Assembly (NCBI RefSeq): GCF_003144095.1 | Contig: NZ_NSKH01000004.1 | Span: 414,727 to 478,726 of the forward strand | DNA length: 64,000 nucleotides | From: Streptomyces sp. ICBB 8177 | Lineage (GTDB): Bacteria > Actinomycetota > Actinomycetes > Streptomycetales > Streptomycetaceae | Direction of reading: 5' to 3' | Part shown: positions 44,211-53,023 of the stretch, one piece after another | Position numbering within the stretch: position 1 is the stretch's first letter | Layout of the letters: each line of letters starts with the position of its first letter | Position numbers and translations under genes: made by a program | The notes under the pieces: model-generated | The model's database searches: none | What the model saw: only the letters and a program-made list of their open reading frames with translations | What the model was told of the DNA's origin: nothing

Positions 44211-44394
44211 CGAGCGCGATGCCGTCGGCTGGCAGTGACCGAGGAAGACGACCGAGGGAGACGATGCCCTGCGCCGGGGAAGGAGCCCGGGCATCGTGGT
44301 GTCGGTGAACCTGCCGGGGTGGGCCCTCAGCAGGCGCGGGTGGGCTTCCAGGTGGTCCGAGCCACAGCAGGCATTCCTGTCTGCCCTCATTACC

Positions 44395-44726
44395 GGCGCC
44401 GCCGCCGGAGCCGGTGGCCTGCGGGTGCGGGTGGCGGACTCACGCCAGGCGAAGCGACCAGCGTGAGCGCGGTGAGCAGGTAGACCAGCCACGTCCCGGC
44501 GGCGGGCGAGGCGTCGAAGCCGTGGCCGTCGTAGGGGGCGTCGACCCAGCCCCGTCAGGCCAGGCAGAGCGCGGAGACGCCGAGGGCGGCGTAGCCCAGG
44601 CGGCGGACCTCGGGCGGGTGTGCGGAGTGAGCGTGCCAGGCCAACCAGGCCGGCTATCAGGGTGGTGACGGAGCCGACGACCTGGGAGACGCCGGCCGGC
44701 TCAGGCTGTGGTGCGACTGCCCTCAT
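44395..44726 (-). pseudogene. Membrane-protein remnant with stop and frameshift
   Basis: From an ATG at 44726 the minus strand reads VSQVVGSVTTLIAGLVGLA, then changes frame to EVRRLGYAALGVSALCLA, meets an in-frame stop, and continues GWVDAPYDGHGFDASPAAGT with TWLVYLLTALTLVA. The pieces look like a small membrane protein of 3-4 helices. I do not recognise the family. Confidence 0.4.
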
Positions 44727-44933
44727 GCCCACCGCCAGGGCAGGCCCCGGCGTGCTGCGGCGGCGGCGATCGTCGCTACCTCGGGCTGACGGTGTTTCAA
44801 AACAGTGACATTTCCGGGGCAACGCCTCCTGGACGCCGACTGTCTCCCCTGTGTGAAAGCCGCCGGGCATGTGAGGCCCTGACCAGCCTCCGTCGGCCCG
44901 GGGGGCCGTGGAGACCACAGGAAGAGGAAATCC

Positions 44934-45347
44934 ATGAGCGTGCGTATCGGCCGTACGGCATTGCGGGGAATGGCCGTCGGAACGGTGGCAGTGACCGCGG
45001 TCGGCCTGACAGCGGCAGGGGCCTGGGCGAAGTCCGACATCTCATTCACCGCCGGCCCGCACACCGTGCGCCTGGGTGCCTCGGTCCGGCTGGTCGGCAA
45101 CGGTGGGGACGACGACTCCACCTACAACCGCTTCTGTGTGCAGGAACGCTCCGGCAAGGGAGCGTGGGTCACGTTGCGCTGCTCGCACGGCGCCTACTAC
45201 GGCGGCGGGAGCCTGAACTTCACGGTGCGCCCGGCGCACCGGGGCCGGTTGCAGTTCCGCGGGATCCTGACCGAGGCGTCCTCGCCGATGTCCCGGCACG
45301 TCTCGATACACCAGGCCTCGCCCACGACGACCGTTCAGGTCCGCTGA
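44934..45347 (+). CDS. Secreted protein of unknown function
   Basis: 137 residues with a Sec signal peptide (ALRGMAVGTVAVTAVGLTAA then GAWA). The mature part (ISFTAGPHTVRLGASVRLVG, FCVQERSGKGAWVTLRC, GRLQFRGILTEASSPMSRHV) reads as an Ig-like beta sandwich with two Cys. Similar small secreted proteins are common in Streptomyces, with no proven role. AGGAAGAGG lies 7 nt before the ATG. Confidence 0.75.
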   Translation: MSVRIGRTALRGMAVGTVAVTAVGLTAAGAWAKSDISFTAGPHTVRLGASVRLVGNGGDDDSTYNRFCVQERSGKGAWVTLRCSHGAYYGGGSLNFTVRPAHRGRLQFRGILTEASSPMSRHVSIHQASPTTTVQVR

Positions 45348-45541
45348 TCCCCAACACGCCGCGCAGAGCCCTTCGTTGAAGAGCCGAGGCGCCCCTGGGG
45401 CCGGCCCGTTCGTCGACCGCCCCGGGGAAGTGGTTGGATCTGCCGGACTGCCCACCGGCCCTCCGACGAACGCGAAGCGCTTGAAGCGGGCCAGTACCGG
45501 CTCGCGAACAGACTGGTCCACCCGAGGCGGGCCCGACCCCG

Positions 45542-45748
45542 TCAGATCCAGACCTCAGGGCCGCCACCACGCCAGTCGACCACCGGATCCGTCGGATCCA
45601 CATCAATGAGTCCCGCACGCCGGGCGAACTCGATCACGTCCGCCAGGTCGTACGCCACCCCAAGGACTTCGTTGCGGACCCGCACACGGCGGCCGCCGGA
45701 CCGCGACGGCGGCTCGACGACCAGGCGGAGCGGCAGGGGATCGGACAC
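45542..45748 (-). CDS. Conserved hypothetical small protein
   Basis: 68 residues from a GTG at 45748 with GGAG 5 nt upstream. The chain LPLRLVVEPPSRSGGRRVRV, then AYDLADVIEFARRAGL and PVVDWRGGGPEVWI, is compact, acidic and well-formed, with no Cys and no membrane segment. I believe similar proteins occur widely in Streptomyces, but no function is known. It does not overlap another gene. Confidence 0.6.
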   Translation of the reverse strand: MSDPLPLRLVVEPPSRSGGRRVRVRNEVLGVAYDLADVIEFARRAGLIDVDPTDPVVDWRGGGPEVWI

Positions 45749-46619
45749 GACTCCAGCATCCCGACATCGGACGCCGGGTGCACGGCGGCGGCGCCCGTCC
45801 GGGTGGACGGGAGCCACTCCAGGACCGGGCCTGCATGTCGCACGTTCGCGCACCCGTTGCATCGGCGGCTCTCGGCGCCTGGAAGCGTTCACCGTGCTTC
45901 ACGGCGAGAGTTGCACGAGCGGTGTAGAGCTGCGGAGGCCGTGCGCCGCGGCCGGCCCCGTGTGTAGCCGGGCGCGATGACCCCGGCGTCTTGAACCGAA
46001 CGCCATCTGGGCCCGAGTTGCCGCCCTCAGTCGACGGAGAGGGCGATGATGTCGTGGACCGTGAGGCCACCGTCCCGGTGCTTGGGGAATTACTCGGCCC
46101 CGCTCCTAGGACTCCACCGCGACGGTCGTCTCGACGGCGCCGGGCACCGCACCCGCAGAGCCCCCGCATCAGCCGCGTCGATGAAGCGAATCCTCCGCGG
46201 TCCCCGCGTTCTTTGCCGCTCCGGTGGTTGCGGCGGTCTCGCCCGGGCCGTGCGCGCGGAGTGTGGAGTGATTCCCCTGCCGCCGGGGCGCCCGTGCCGC
46301 AGTGCACTGACAAGGGCTGGTGCAGGAGGACCCGAGCACGGGACATCGCTGGTGTGCCTACCTTCGACGGGCGCGAAGTACGAGGGCACGGACACTGCGC
46401 CTCGGCAGGATGCGCCGGTGTGCCCCGGCTGTCCGACGCAGCTGGCGCAGTCGCTGAGGTCTTCCAGCGCAGCCAAGCCGTAGGGTCCGGCGAACTGCCT
46501 GTTCAGGCACGCGCGCACGGCCAAGCCGCCAACGGCACCCAGCCCGCCTCGTGATCGCCCGGCGATCGCCAGTACGTCGGAGTCAGCGAACCGCTGCTCA
46601 TGCGGATCTCCCAGGCGCC
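45749..46619. other. Gap of 870 bp
   Basis: Several open frames without start signals or recognisable motifs. Possibly the decayed upstream part of the TetR gene whose end lies at 46620-46860. Confidence 0.45.
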
Positions 46620-46860
46620 CCAACGGTGCCGCGCGCAGGGCTGAGCCCTTCGACAGCGAGGTGGAAGAGGCGGCCGGCCTGGGTGTCGGGGTCCTCGTGA
46701 TGCTCGGTGGCCAGGGCGATGCCGACAGCGAGGGTCAGCAGGTCGTGGAGGGTGACATGCGGTGCGACCGCCTTGTCGCGAATGGCTCGCTGCAGCAGGG
46801 GGTTTCCGGCCGCCTCGATTCTTTTGCCACAGGAGTGGTGGGGAGGGTTCTGGACCACGC
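46620..46860 (-). pseudogene. TetR regulator, C-terminal fragment
   Basis: A minus-strand frame gives NPLLQRAIRDKAVAPHVTLH, then DLLTLAVGIALATEHHEDPD and QAGRLFHLAVEGL, the end of a SbtR-type TetR ligand domain. No HTH precedes it and the frame before it is unrelated. It lies isolated between unrecognised sequences. Confidence 0.55.
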
Positions 46861-47183
46861 CGGTGACGAACACATAGTCGCCCTGCTCGTTGACGGGCTC
46901 CGCTATGAAGCCAGCCGATGTCCCGTTCCGCCGAGCCCTGATAAGTACTCAGGCCAGACGCCTTGAGACGTCGCCAGCAGATGATCCCGCAGCCAAGCGT
47001 CAGGAGGGCTTGGGCGGTGTCTGCCCGGATCCAACGGTGGCGCGGGCAACGGAACCAGTGGAGCACGGCGGAGGTGACTTGCACACGCCCCAGCGCTTCT
47101 TGCCCAGTCCGCTGCCGTGTTCAGTGCCGCATCGGGCGATGAACGGGCGGGTACTCAGCTCGCGGACCGGTTGATTTCATCTG
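46861..47183. other. Gap of ~320 bp
   Basis: A minus-strand frame (LHWFRCPRHRWIRADTAQAL, with LLTLGCGIICWRRLKAS) might be transposase debris, but I cannot place it. Confidence 0.35.
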
Positions 47184-47478
47184 TCAGATGACCTTCTTCT
47201 CCTCGGTGACCATCACGGCCACCGAGGCCATGTCGATGAAGCGGGGTTCGTCGGGGTTGGCCAGCGGTCCGGTAGTTCTCGGAGGCGAAGAAGGCGTCGT
47301 GGTCCGCCCAGGCCTCGAACCAGATCTCCAGGCCGTCGTAGGCCCGGGGCGGGTAGTTCTCAGCGGGCACCGGGTGGGACACCGTGTACTTGCGCACGTA
47401 GCGCTGCGCCTCAGGGATGGAGGTGAACAGTGGGGCGTGCCGATCGCGGTGGTGTTCGACGAAGCGCTCGTACGACAT
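47184..47478 (-). pseudogene. EthD-domain protein with a frameshift
   Basis: The minus strand reads EGMSYERFVEHHRDRHAPLF, then VRKYTVSHPVPAENYPPRAY and EAWADHDAFFASENYR, which is an EthD dimeric alpha-beta barrel protein. At about 47268 a one-base shift moves the end, LANPDEPRFIDMASVAVMVT with a proper stop at 47184, to another frame. The N-terminal 10 or so residues also look replaced. EthD proteins help degrade or cyclise aromatic and ether compounds. Confidence 0.6.
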
Positions 47479-47521
47479 TCCCTCGACGCGGTTTGCCGGT
47501 GTCGGCGTGTACGCAGAAGGA

Positions 47522-47558
47522 AGGGGTGGGGCGGCTTCCCCGAAGCCGTCCCACCCCT
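47522..47558 (-). terminator. Hairpin terminator of the CsbD gene
   Basis: AGGGGTGGGGCGGCTTC (47522-47538) pairs with 47542-47558 (one G-U pair) over a 3-nt loop, 36 nt past the CsbD stop on the minus strand. Confidence 0.75.
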
Positions 47559-47593
47559 GTCCTCTCATCCCCTGTGCCCGGCCGGGGGTCTGC

Positions 47594-47767
47594 TCACGGG
47601 CGCAGGGTGTCCTTGGCCTTTTCCTTCGTGGCGCGTGCGTCGCCCTTGGCCTGCTCGGCTTCGCCCTCGGCCCGCAGGGACTCGTTGCCGACCGTCTTGC
47701 CCGCGGTCTTCTTCACCGCGCTGGACGTCTGCTCGGCCTTCGCCTTGGCCTTCTGCTCGGCACTCAT
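47594..47767 (-). CDS. CsbD-family stress protein
   Basis: 57 residues, almost entirely Lys, Glu and Ala: SAEQKAKAKAEQTSSAVKKT, then AEGEAEQAKGDARATKEKAK. This is the CsbD pattern, a small helical protein of the general stress regulon in Gram-positives. GGGAGG lies 9 nt before the ATG. It is divergent from the second copy of the hydrophobic-protein block, 135 bp away, so the two share a regulatory region; both are plausible stress-sigma targets. Function beyond stress induction is unknown. Confidence 0.8.
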   Translation of the reverse strand: MSAEQKAKAKAEQTSSAVKKTAGKTVGNESLRAEGEAEQAKGDARATKEKAKDTLRP

Positions 47768-47902
47768 ATTTTCGCGCCTCCCTTGAAAGGTCAGTTCGTG
47801 CTGACCCGACGCCTCACCAGCGAACGGCTCGTCAAACCACGAAAACCCGAAGGAATGATCGCTCGAGGCAGGGGCACCGGTCGTGGTGGAGGTGGATGAA
47901 CA

Positions 47903-48070
47903 ATGGGTCCCTTGCTTCTCGTTCTGTTGCTCGCTCTGATTCTCTTCGGTGCGGGTTTCGCGTTGAAGGTTCTGTGGTGGGTGGCGGTCGCGGTGCTGGT
48001 CATCTGGCTGCTGGGCTTCCTGGTCCGCACCGGTGAAGGTGCAGGCCGTAGTCGCTGGTACCGATGGTGA
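47903..48070 (+). CDS. Small hydrophobic membrane protein, copy 2
   Basis: 55 residues with the same sequence as the protein at 33451-33618 (MGPLLLVLLLALILFGAGFA, ending SRWYRW): two membrane helices and a basic tail. The nucleotide changes are nearly all silent, so the protein is under strong constraint. It is divergent from CsbD and followed by its own terminator. GGTGGAGG precedes the ATG, again within a conserved leader. Confidence 0.85.
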   Translation: MGPLLLVLLLALILFGAGFALKVLWWVAVAVLVIWLLGFLVRTGEGAGRSRWYRW

Positions 48071-48093
48071 CCTGACACCGGATCCCGCAACCA

Positions 48094-48129
48094 GCCGGGG
48101 CGCCGCCCGAAACGGGGCGGCGCCCCGGC
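48094..48129 (+). terminator. 15-bp hairpin terminator
   Basis: GCCGGGGCGCCGCCC (48094-48108) pairs perfectly with 48115-48129 over a 6-nt loop. Its sequence differs from the matching terminator in copy 1, while position and strength are kept. Confidence 0.85.
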
Positions 48130-48185
48130 CGTCTGTGTGGGTGTTTCGGTGGTGAGTACAGCGATACGGGGGTAGGGGAATTCTT

Positions 48186-48241
48186 GGCGGGGCGGGCCGA
48201 ATCCCCGTGAGGGACTCGCACCTCCAATGGCCCGCCCCGTC
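48186..48241 (+). ncRNA. Conserved structured element, copy 2
   Basis: GGCGGGGCGGGCC (48186-48198) pairs with 48229-48241 (one G-U), enclosing CGAATCCCC-GTGA-GGGACTCG, which pairs internally. Same arrangement as 33734-33784, with a slightly longer inner loop. Confidence 0.45.
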
Positions 48242-48288
48242 ACCTCGTCCCTTTCCGTCGCGGGCCGGGGGCCTGGCAGGCTGTCCGT

Positions 48289-49080
48289 TTGGATGACAGC
48301 ACGGCCAGAGCGCGAGTCACCCACCACAGACGCGGGGACGTTCTCGTGCTTTGTGTCGAGGGTGAGATCGACATCGACTCGTGCGCAGAACTTCAGGAGG
48401 CGCTGCGGTCCGTGACCGGCACCGGGCGGACCACGGTGGTCGACCTGTCCGGCGTCACCTTCGCCGACTCCACGGCCTTGGCCCTCCAGCTGGACGCGCG
48501 CCGCCGCCACAAGGAAGCCGGGCAGCAGCTCCATCTCCTCGACTCACTGTCCCGCCAGATGCGGCGCCTCCTGGACGCCGCCAGCACCCTGACTGTTTTC
48601 CCGCTCCTCCCGCTGACGTCGGAGATGGAGCGAGTCGGACAGACACACCACCACCGCGGCTCCCGTCGATGTGACCCTGCCTGCTGGGGCCTCCTTGTTC
48701 GTTCTGCCGGGCTGTGCGACGGTGGAGGAACGAGAGAGCCTGTCCGGTGCCCCGCTGTGGGCACTGTTTCACAGACGGTGGACGTTGCCCCCGACACGGG
48801 CATTCACCGCCTGCCTGTGCCATCCGGCATTGCGCCGACTGGTGGCACTGGGCTCGTGTCCCCCGTGAGAGGGGGCCGCCCGCATGTACATCACCACGAG
48901 GATCGACGGCGCGACCGCCGCGATCACCCCGCACGGCGAGATCGACCACGACGCCCTGCCCGGGTTGCTCGAGGCCGCTCGGGCGCTGCCCGCGACGGTC
49001 ACCAGCGTCACGTGGGATCTGTACCACGTGCCGTTCATGGACGCCGCCGGCCTGCACCTGCTCTCCCGCCCCCAGTCTGA
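48289..49080 (+). CDS. STAS-domain protein with an aberrant C-terminus
   Basis: Residues ~1-115 form a STAS domain: RGDVLVLCVEGEIDIDSCAE, VVDLSGVTFADSTALALQLD (DST at the phosphosite) and RQMRRLLDAASTLTVFPLLP. A stop is expected near 48640, but the frame runs on for ~145 residues of Arg/His-rich nonsense and overlaps the next STAS gene in another frame. A frameshift or stop loss is likely. The start is TTG at 48289 with GGCAGG upstream. It belongs with the sigma-factor partner-switching proteins further right. Confidence 0.6.
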   Translation: MDDSTARARVTHHRRGDVLVLCVEGEIDIDSCAELQEALRSVTGTGRTTVVDLSGVTFADSTALALQLDARRRHKEAGQQLHLLDSLSRQMRRLLDAASTLTVFPLLPLTSEMERVGQTHHHRGSRRCDPACWGLLVRSAGLCDGGGTREPVRCPAVGTVSQTVDVAPDTGIHRLPVPSGIAPTGGTGLVSPVRGGRPHVHHHEDRRRDRRDHPARRDRPRRPARVARGRSGAARDGHQRHVGSVPRAVHGRRRPAPALPPPV

Positions 49081-49189
49081 CGGCCCCACACCGCGCTTCG
49101 TCGGCCTGCGCCCCCAGCCGCAACGCCTGATCCGCCAAGCCGCCCGCCTGTTCCCCGCAGCACCATGGGCATGCGCCACGGCAGGCTGA
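48884..49189 (+). CDS. STAS-like small protein
   Basis: 101 residues: ITTRIDGATAAITPHGEIDH, then VTSVTWDLYHVPFMDAAGLH with a MDAAG at the phosphosite position (Ala instead of Ser), so it cannot be phosphorylated there. GAGGGGG lies 8 nt before the ATG. It is a shortened anti-anti-sigma-like protein, perhaps a constitutively active or regulatory form. It overlaps the aberrant tail of the previous STAS frame. Confidence 0.65.
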   Translation: MYITTRIDGATAAITPHGEIDHDALPGLLEAARALPATVTSVTWDLYHVPFMDAAGLHLLSRPQSDGPTPRFVGLRPQPQRLIRQAARLFPAAPWACATAG

Positions 49190-49457
49190 AGACGGCGAGC
49201 CGGCGGTGCCGACGGGCCATAGCAGGCACGACCGAGCGCCGGATCGAATGGGTGCCCGTCCCTCGGCGAGGCCTCGCGGTGGCGGTGTGCCTGGTGAGGC
49301 GCAGCGTGGAACCGAATGTGTCCTCCAGGGCTTCCGCATCGTGAAATGCGGTGGTGTGATGAGCTTCACTGCTCCGTGAGGAAAGCCGTGTGAGGACCCC
49401 GGTAGAGGGCAGATGTCCGCAAGACCGGATCTGCGCTGGAAGGAGGAGGGGTACCTC

Positions 49458-49892
49458 GTGAGCGCTACCGGGAAGGCACCGGGCGGACCTGTGCGCATGG
49501 GTGCTGAAAGTGTCCCCACGAGTGCGGGCGAGGCCCGTCGTCAAGTGCAAGGAGCGCTGGACGGCTACGGAAGGCGGACAGGGCGCGTCGTGAGCACCGA
49601 GGTGGGTTACGACGTCGCGCTGGCCGTCTCCGAGCTGGTCACCAACGCCCTGCGGCACGGCGCCGGGCTGCGTGGCTTTCACGCCGCCGTCACCGGCGAT
49701 CTCCTGCACGTCGAGGTCGCCGACCACAACACTGCCGAGCCTCACACCGCTGTGGGGGGAGATGCGCTGTCCGGGGCCGGGGCCGGGGGACTGGGCTGGC
49801 CCATCGTGCAATCCGTCGCCGAACACCTCAGCATCACCCCGAACACCGCAGGAAAGACGATCAGCGCCACCTTCCGCCTGCGCTTCGACTGA
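49458..49892 (+). CDS. HATPase anti-sigma-like kinase
   Basis: 144 residues of the RsbW/SpoIIAB type: TEVGYDVALAVSELVTNALR with HG is the N box, LLHVEVADHNTAEP the altered G1 box, and GGLGWPIVQSVAEHLSI the G2 box. It probably phosphorylates STAS proteins nearby or binds a sigma factor. The G1 box lacks the usual DxGxG, so kinase activity may be low. The GTG at 49458 has AAGGAGGAGGGG 7 nt upstream, much better than the ATG at 49413. Confidence 0.83.
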   Translation: MSATGKAPGGPVRMGAESVPTSAGEARRQVQGALDGYGRRTGRVVSTEVGYDVALAVSELVTNALRHGAGLRGFHAAVTGDLLHVEVADHNTAEPHTAVGGDALSGAGAGGLGWPIVQSVAEHLSITPNTAGKTISATFRLRFD

Positions 49893-50098
49893 CGGCCCCT
49901 ACTGGCCCTCGCTCACCATCGGCCCCCACTCACCACCGACCGTTCGTCCGGCTGCGGCCGACGCCGCCCCGCCCCGAACGCGCCCGAAAGCCTTCCGCCG
50001 GGTCGGACCGTGCCTGGGCGGAGACGGTCCACCTGGCGGCCGATCATTGGGCTGTTCGGCCCTGATTGGGCGATCGCTCGTGCTTGTAACCTGCGGAT

Positions 50099-50755
50099 AT
50101 GGACGGAGACGGAAGAAGGCCGACTCCTCGGGAGGCTTTCGAACTGCTCCAGCTGGGCAACCGCCGGTTCGCTGCGGGTGCGTCGTTGCACCCCAACCAG
50201 GATGCGGCGCGTCGTGCGGAGCTGGAACCGGGACAGCGGCCGTTCGCCGCGTTGTTCGGATGCTCCGACTCGCGGCTGGCCGCCGAGATCATCTTCGATC
50301 GAGGGTTGGGGGACTTGTTCGTGGTGCGAACAGCGGGTCACATCCTCGGGCCCGAAGTCCTCGGTAGCCTCGAGTACGGGCTGGAGGTGCTCGGCTGCCC
50401 GCTGGTCGTGGTGTTGGGCCATGACTCCTGTGGTGCCGTTGCGGCAGCCCGCAGCGCACTGGAGGACGGGGAGATCGCTTCGGGGTACGTCACAGACGTG
50501 ATCGCGAGTGTGGCTCCCAGCGTGCTCGCCGCGCGTGCCAACGGCCTCGCCAAGGAACGCGAGGTCATCGCCGAGCACATTCGGCGCACCGTCGACCTGC
50601 TGATGGAGCGCTCGCAGGCTCTCTCCCGGCGGGTGGCCGACGGTCGTGCAGCGATGGTGGGCATGTTCTACCGGCTGGATGTCGGAACCGCACACCTGGT
50701 CGCCGACCGTGGTCTGCCCATAGAGGTCGACCGCGCCGGGTGGGCGACGGAGTGA
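50099..50755 (+). CDS. Beta-carbonic anhydrase
   Basis: 218 residues. Zinc ligands C55, H108 and C111 lie in FGCSDSRLAAEIIFDRGLGD and VVVLGHDSCGAV, with D57 and R59 completing the active-site pair. It hydrates CO2 to bicarbonate in the cytoplasm. The ATG directly follows TGTAACCTGCGGAT, with a -10-like TTGTAA ~15 nt upstream and no Shine-Dalgarno, so the transcript may be leaderless. It stands alone; a weak hairpin follows. Confidence 0.92.
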   Translation: MDGDGRRPTPREAFELLQLGNRRFAAGASLHPNQDAARRAELEPGQRPFAALFGCSDSRLAAEIIFDRGLGDLFVVRTAGHILGPEVLGSLEYGLEVLGCPLVVVLGHDSCGAVAAARSALEDGEIASGYVTDVIASVAPSVLAARANGLAKEREVIAEHIRRTVDLLMERSQALSRRVADGRAAMVGMFYRLDVGTAHLVADRGLPIEVDRAGWATE

Positions 50756-50851
50756 CGAAGGTGCTGGCGCCGCAGCTGGGACGGAAACGTTCAGCGTGAT
50801 TGCCGAATGACCGCGCTGTACGCGTCGCTCGGTGCTGCTGCGCCCTTACCG

Positions 50852-50868
50852 CCCCGCTGTTAGCGGGG
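50852..50868 (+). terminator. Weak hairpin after the carbonic anhydrase gene
   Basis: CCCCGCT and AGCGGGG pair over a 3-nt loop, about 100 nt after the stop. Confidence 0.4.
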
Positions 50869-51013
50869 TGTGCGAGACCGAAGCGGGTATCGGGACGGTG
50901 CGGATGCCCAGGGGTGGTTTGCCGTATGAGCTTCCTTGATGGCCTTTTAGAGCGATCGGGTGGCATATGTCCGGCACCCCGTACCTGGAAGGTCGGGTTG
51001 AGTTGGTCAGGTC

Positions 51014-51877
51014 ATGGAGCCGAGGGAGTTGTGGAGTCGCCATCAGGTTCTGGCGGAGGCGTTCTGCCGCAGTGATGAGCACGTCAAGGACGCCCAGAGT
51101 TTGCTGGACAAGGCCCGCGCCGACCGGTTGCGGTTGTTGGCGGGATTCTCGGTCTCGGTGGGCAGTGACGGTGCCGTCGCCGCCATGCTGGGGTTGGCCG
51201 AGCGGGAGGTGCGCGTGGCACGGCGCACCGTAGGCAAGAGTGAGGCCCGACAGGCCGCCGACGAACTGCTCAACACCGCTCCAACTGCGTCCCAGACCGG
51301 TGCAGCCAACGACTCCCCGTGTTCACCGGTGCCGCAGCCGTCCGAACTGATGCCGCCGGCGTCCGACAGCCTGTCGTCGGTCCCGACCGACGCGCAGCAG
51401 CAGCCACCGGCAACGACAACTCCCTCGCAAGCCGTTGCAGCCGAGCCCGTGACCATCGAGGAGGCCGGCCAGCCGGGCCAGACGATCGGCTGGTCGCCGG
51501 CCCTGGACACCGTGTTGGTCAACAGCTGGCACGCGGAGGTCGACCTGGAGACCTTGTCGGCCCAGTTCGGCATGGACCTGACCCACATCGTCAAGCGGGT
51601 CCAGCAGCTGTTCGCACAAGGCCTGCTGGCCCCACCGACGGGCGACAGCCTCAAAACCGGGCGCCACCGGCGCGCCGGGCACACCATCGGCATCGAAGCA
51701 GAACCAGTCTGCTACGGCCGGCAGTCGGGTGGGGCGGTCCACGATGAAGCGGCGTGGCCAGGGGAGTGGCGACACCCCGCCTCCCAAGGATGGGACGGAG
51801 TCTTGACCGCCTGGACGGACGGCACCAGCCCCTCGTTGTCCACCATCCCCCACCAAGAACCTTGGCCCCAGACCTGA
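51014..51877 (+). CDS. Hypothetical protein with coiled helical N-terminus
   Basis: 287 residues. Residues 1-80 (SRHQVLAEAFCRSDEHVKDA, then LDKARADRLRLLAGFSVSVG and AEREVRVARRTVG) look helical and HTH-like, as if sampling DNA or an RNA polymerase partner. A Ser/Pro/Gln-rich linker follows at ~85-150, then a second compact part (SPALDTVLVNSWHAEVDLET, IVKRVQQLFAQGLL) resembling another helix-turn-helix. No family recognised. No clear Shine-Dalgarno is present. Confidence 0.6.
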   Translation: MEPRELWSRHQVLAEAFCRSDEHVKDAQSLLDKARADRLRLLAGFSVSVGSDGAVAAMLGLAEREVRVARRTVGKSEARQAADELLNTAPTASQTGAANDSPCSPVPQPSELMPPASDSLSSVPTDAQQQPPATTTPSQAVAAEPVTIEEAGQPGQTIGWSPALDTVLVNSWHAEVDLETLSAQFGMDLTHIVKRVQQLFAQGLLAPPTGDSLKTGRHRRAGHTIGIEAEPVCYGRQSGGAVHDEAAWPGEWRHPASQGWDGVLTAWTDGTSPSLSTIPHQEPWPQT

Positions 51878-52102
51878 CAAACCGTTCCGGTCGCAGACAC
51901 GATCGTGCCCGGGGGCGCCTTGCGTGGGTACAGGTGATCGTGCAGAGAGTTGCGCTGGGCGACGCAAAACCCAAAGGGCCGTCATGACGCTCGGTCAACC
52001 AGCAAGTTCACCCGCGCCGGTGAACTGAGTGATACCTGACACCTTGTTGGTTTTCTGGACCGACGGCTGGGAAGGCGGTCGCGCGGAAAGGAAGTGGTCT
52101 TT

Positions 52103-52318
52103 GTGGACAAGAGGATTCGCACGCTCTTCTTCTTGGGCACGCTTTCCGGACTTTTCGGAGGCGCTGTGCTGGGTGCGGTGTCGGGGGGCGTGTTCGGCGC
52201 GTTGGTGGGCGCGGTACTGGGCATCGCAGCCGGTTCCGCCATCGTCTTGTACTGGGGGGAACATGGCGGCGCCCGTCACCGTCGGCGGACGACGGCACAC
52301 ACCCCGCACCTGAACTAA
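52103..52318 (+). CDS. Small glycine-rich membrane protein
   Basis: 71 residues from a GTG with AAAGGAAG 9 nt upstream. LFFLGTLSGLFGGAVLGAVS and FGALVGAVLGIAAGSAIVLY form a glycine-zipper-like hydrophobic pair of helices, followed by a basic, His-rich tail. Such proteins sit in the membrane as small stress or entry-exclusion types. Function unknown. Confidence 0.6.
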   Translation: MDKRIRTLFFLGTLSGLFGGAVLGAVSGGVFGALVGAVLGIAAGSAIVLYWGEHGGARHRRRTTAHTPHLN

Positions 52319-53023
52319 GGCCAGGGTCTCTGCCGATCACCACCGCTCTCGACACCAGGGCCTGCGCACGGCCCACGGCCGAGTCGAACGGCCTTGGCCG
52401 GCGCAGCCCGGCGGGCAGGCCGCACGGCGATATCGCTAGGGTCCGTCGGTTGCCGGCCGGGTCCCACCAACTGTGGCCCTTGAGCGGCAGGTGCCACAGT
52501 GGGGCTCGAACAGGGTGAGCGCTGTCTTGTGATGGGTGACCTGCGAGCACCATCGAGTCCTTCCCGAAGGCCGCTGACCATGGCCGCCGATCAGCGCCCG
52601 CTGCGGTCTGGGGGCGCCGGGCGATGTATGTGCGTCTGGCTCACCCGCGGCAGCACTTGAGGACCGATGCCGAACGGGGCACCCCCGCCCCGGCACCTGG
52701 CCTGTTCCCTCGCCCGGACGCGCCGGCTCCCGCCGGCGCGTCCGGGCGAGTCGCCGCAGGCATGGACGCGGCTGCTGCGCAGGCCACGGCTGACAGGCCG
52801 GCGCAGTCCTCGGTCCAGAGCGGCTGCGTGGCGGTGCTGTAGCAGTGGGCCACGCAGTTCGGGCAAGTCGTGCTCGCGGGTACGGTCCGCGGTGAGATAG
52901 GGGTGCCGTTCCCGAGCCGTGCTCTGCTGTGTGCAGGTGCGGCCGTGTTGGTCGTGGTTGAGCCCGACTACAGCATCACGCACGGGCCGAGTCCGGGGGC
53001 GATCGACGCCGATGTCCCCGGTG
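52319..53023. other. Gap with a strong hairpin and a cysteine-rich frame
   Basis: 705 bp. A minus-strand frame with HPYLTADRTR and, one frame over, CPNCVAHCYSTATQPLW near 52860-52900 might be a broken small zinc protein. The perfect 18-bp hairpin CTCGCCCGGACGCGCCGG (52709-52726) with 52733-52750 lies inside. No intact gene is supported. Confidence 0.4.
52709..52750. terminator. 18-bp hairpin
   Basis: Perfect stem, 6-nt loop; its transcript is unclear, possibly the broken minus-strand gene to its right. Confidence 0.6.

Larger units (their letters stand above)
47828..48245 (+). repeat. Duplicated block, copy 2
   Basis: The counterpart of 33377-33787: the same leader, gene, terminator position and second hairpin. 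The ~14-kb distance and many silent changes indicate an old duplication or a conserved stand-alone cassette. Confidence 0.8.

Noticed and set aside
44262-44300. GATGCCC/GGGCATC inverted repeat after the TetR gene
   Set aside because: Only 7-8 bp with a long loop; too weak to call a terminator.
48671-48868. 65-residue frame MTLPAGASLFVLPGCATVEE between the STAS genes
   Set aside because: No ribosome-binding site and no family; more likely an out-of-frame part of the damaged STAS tail.
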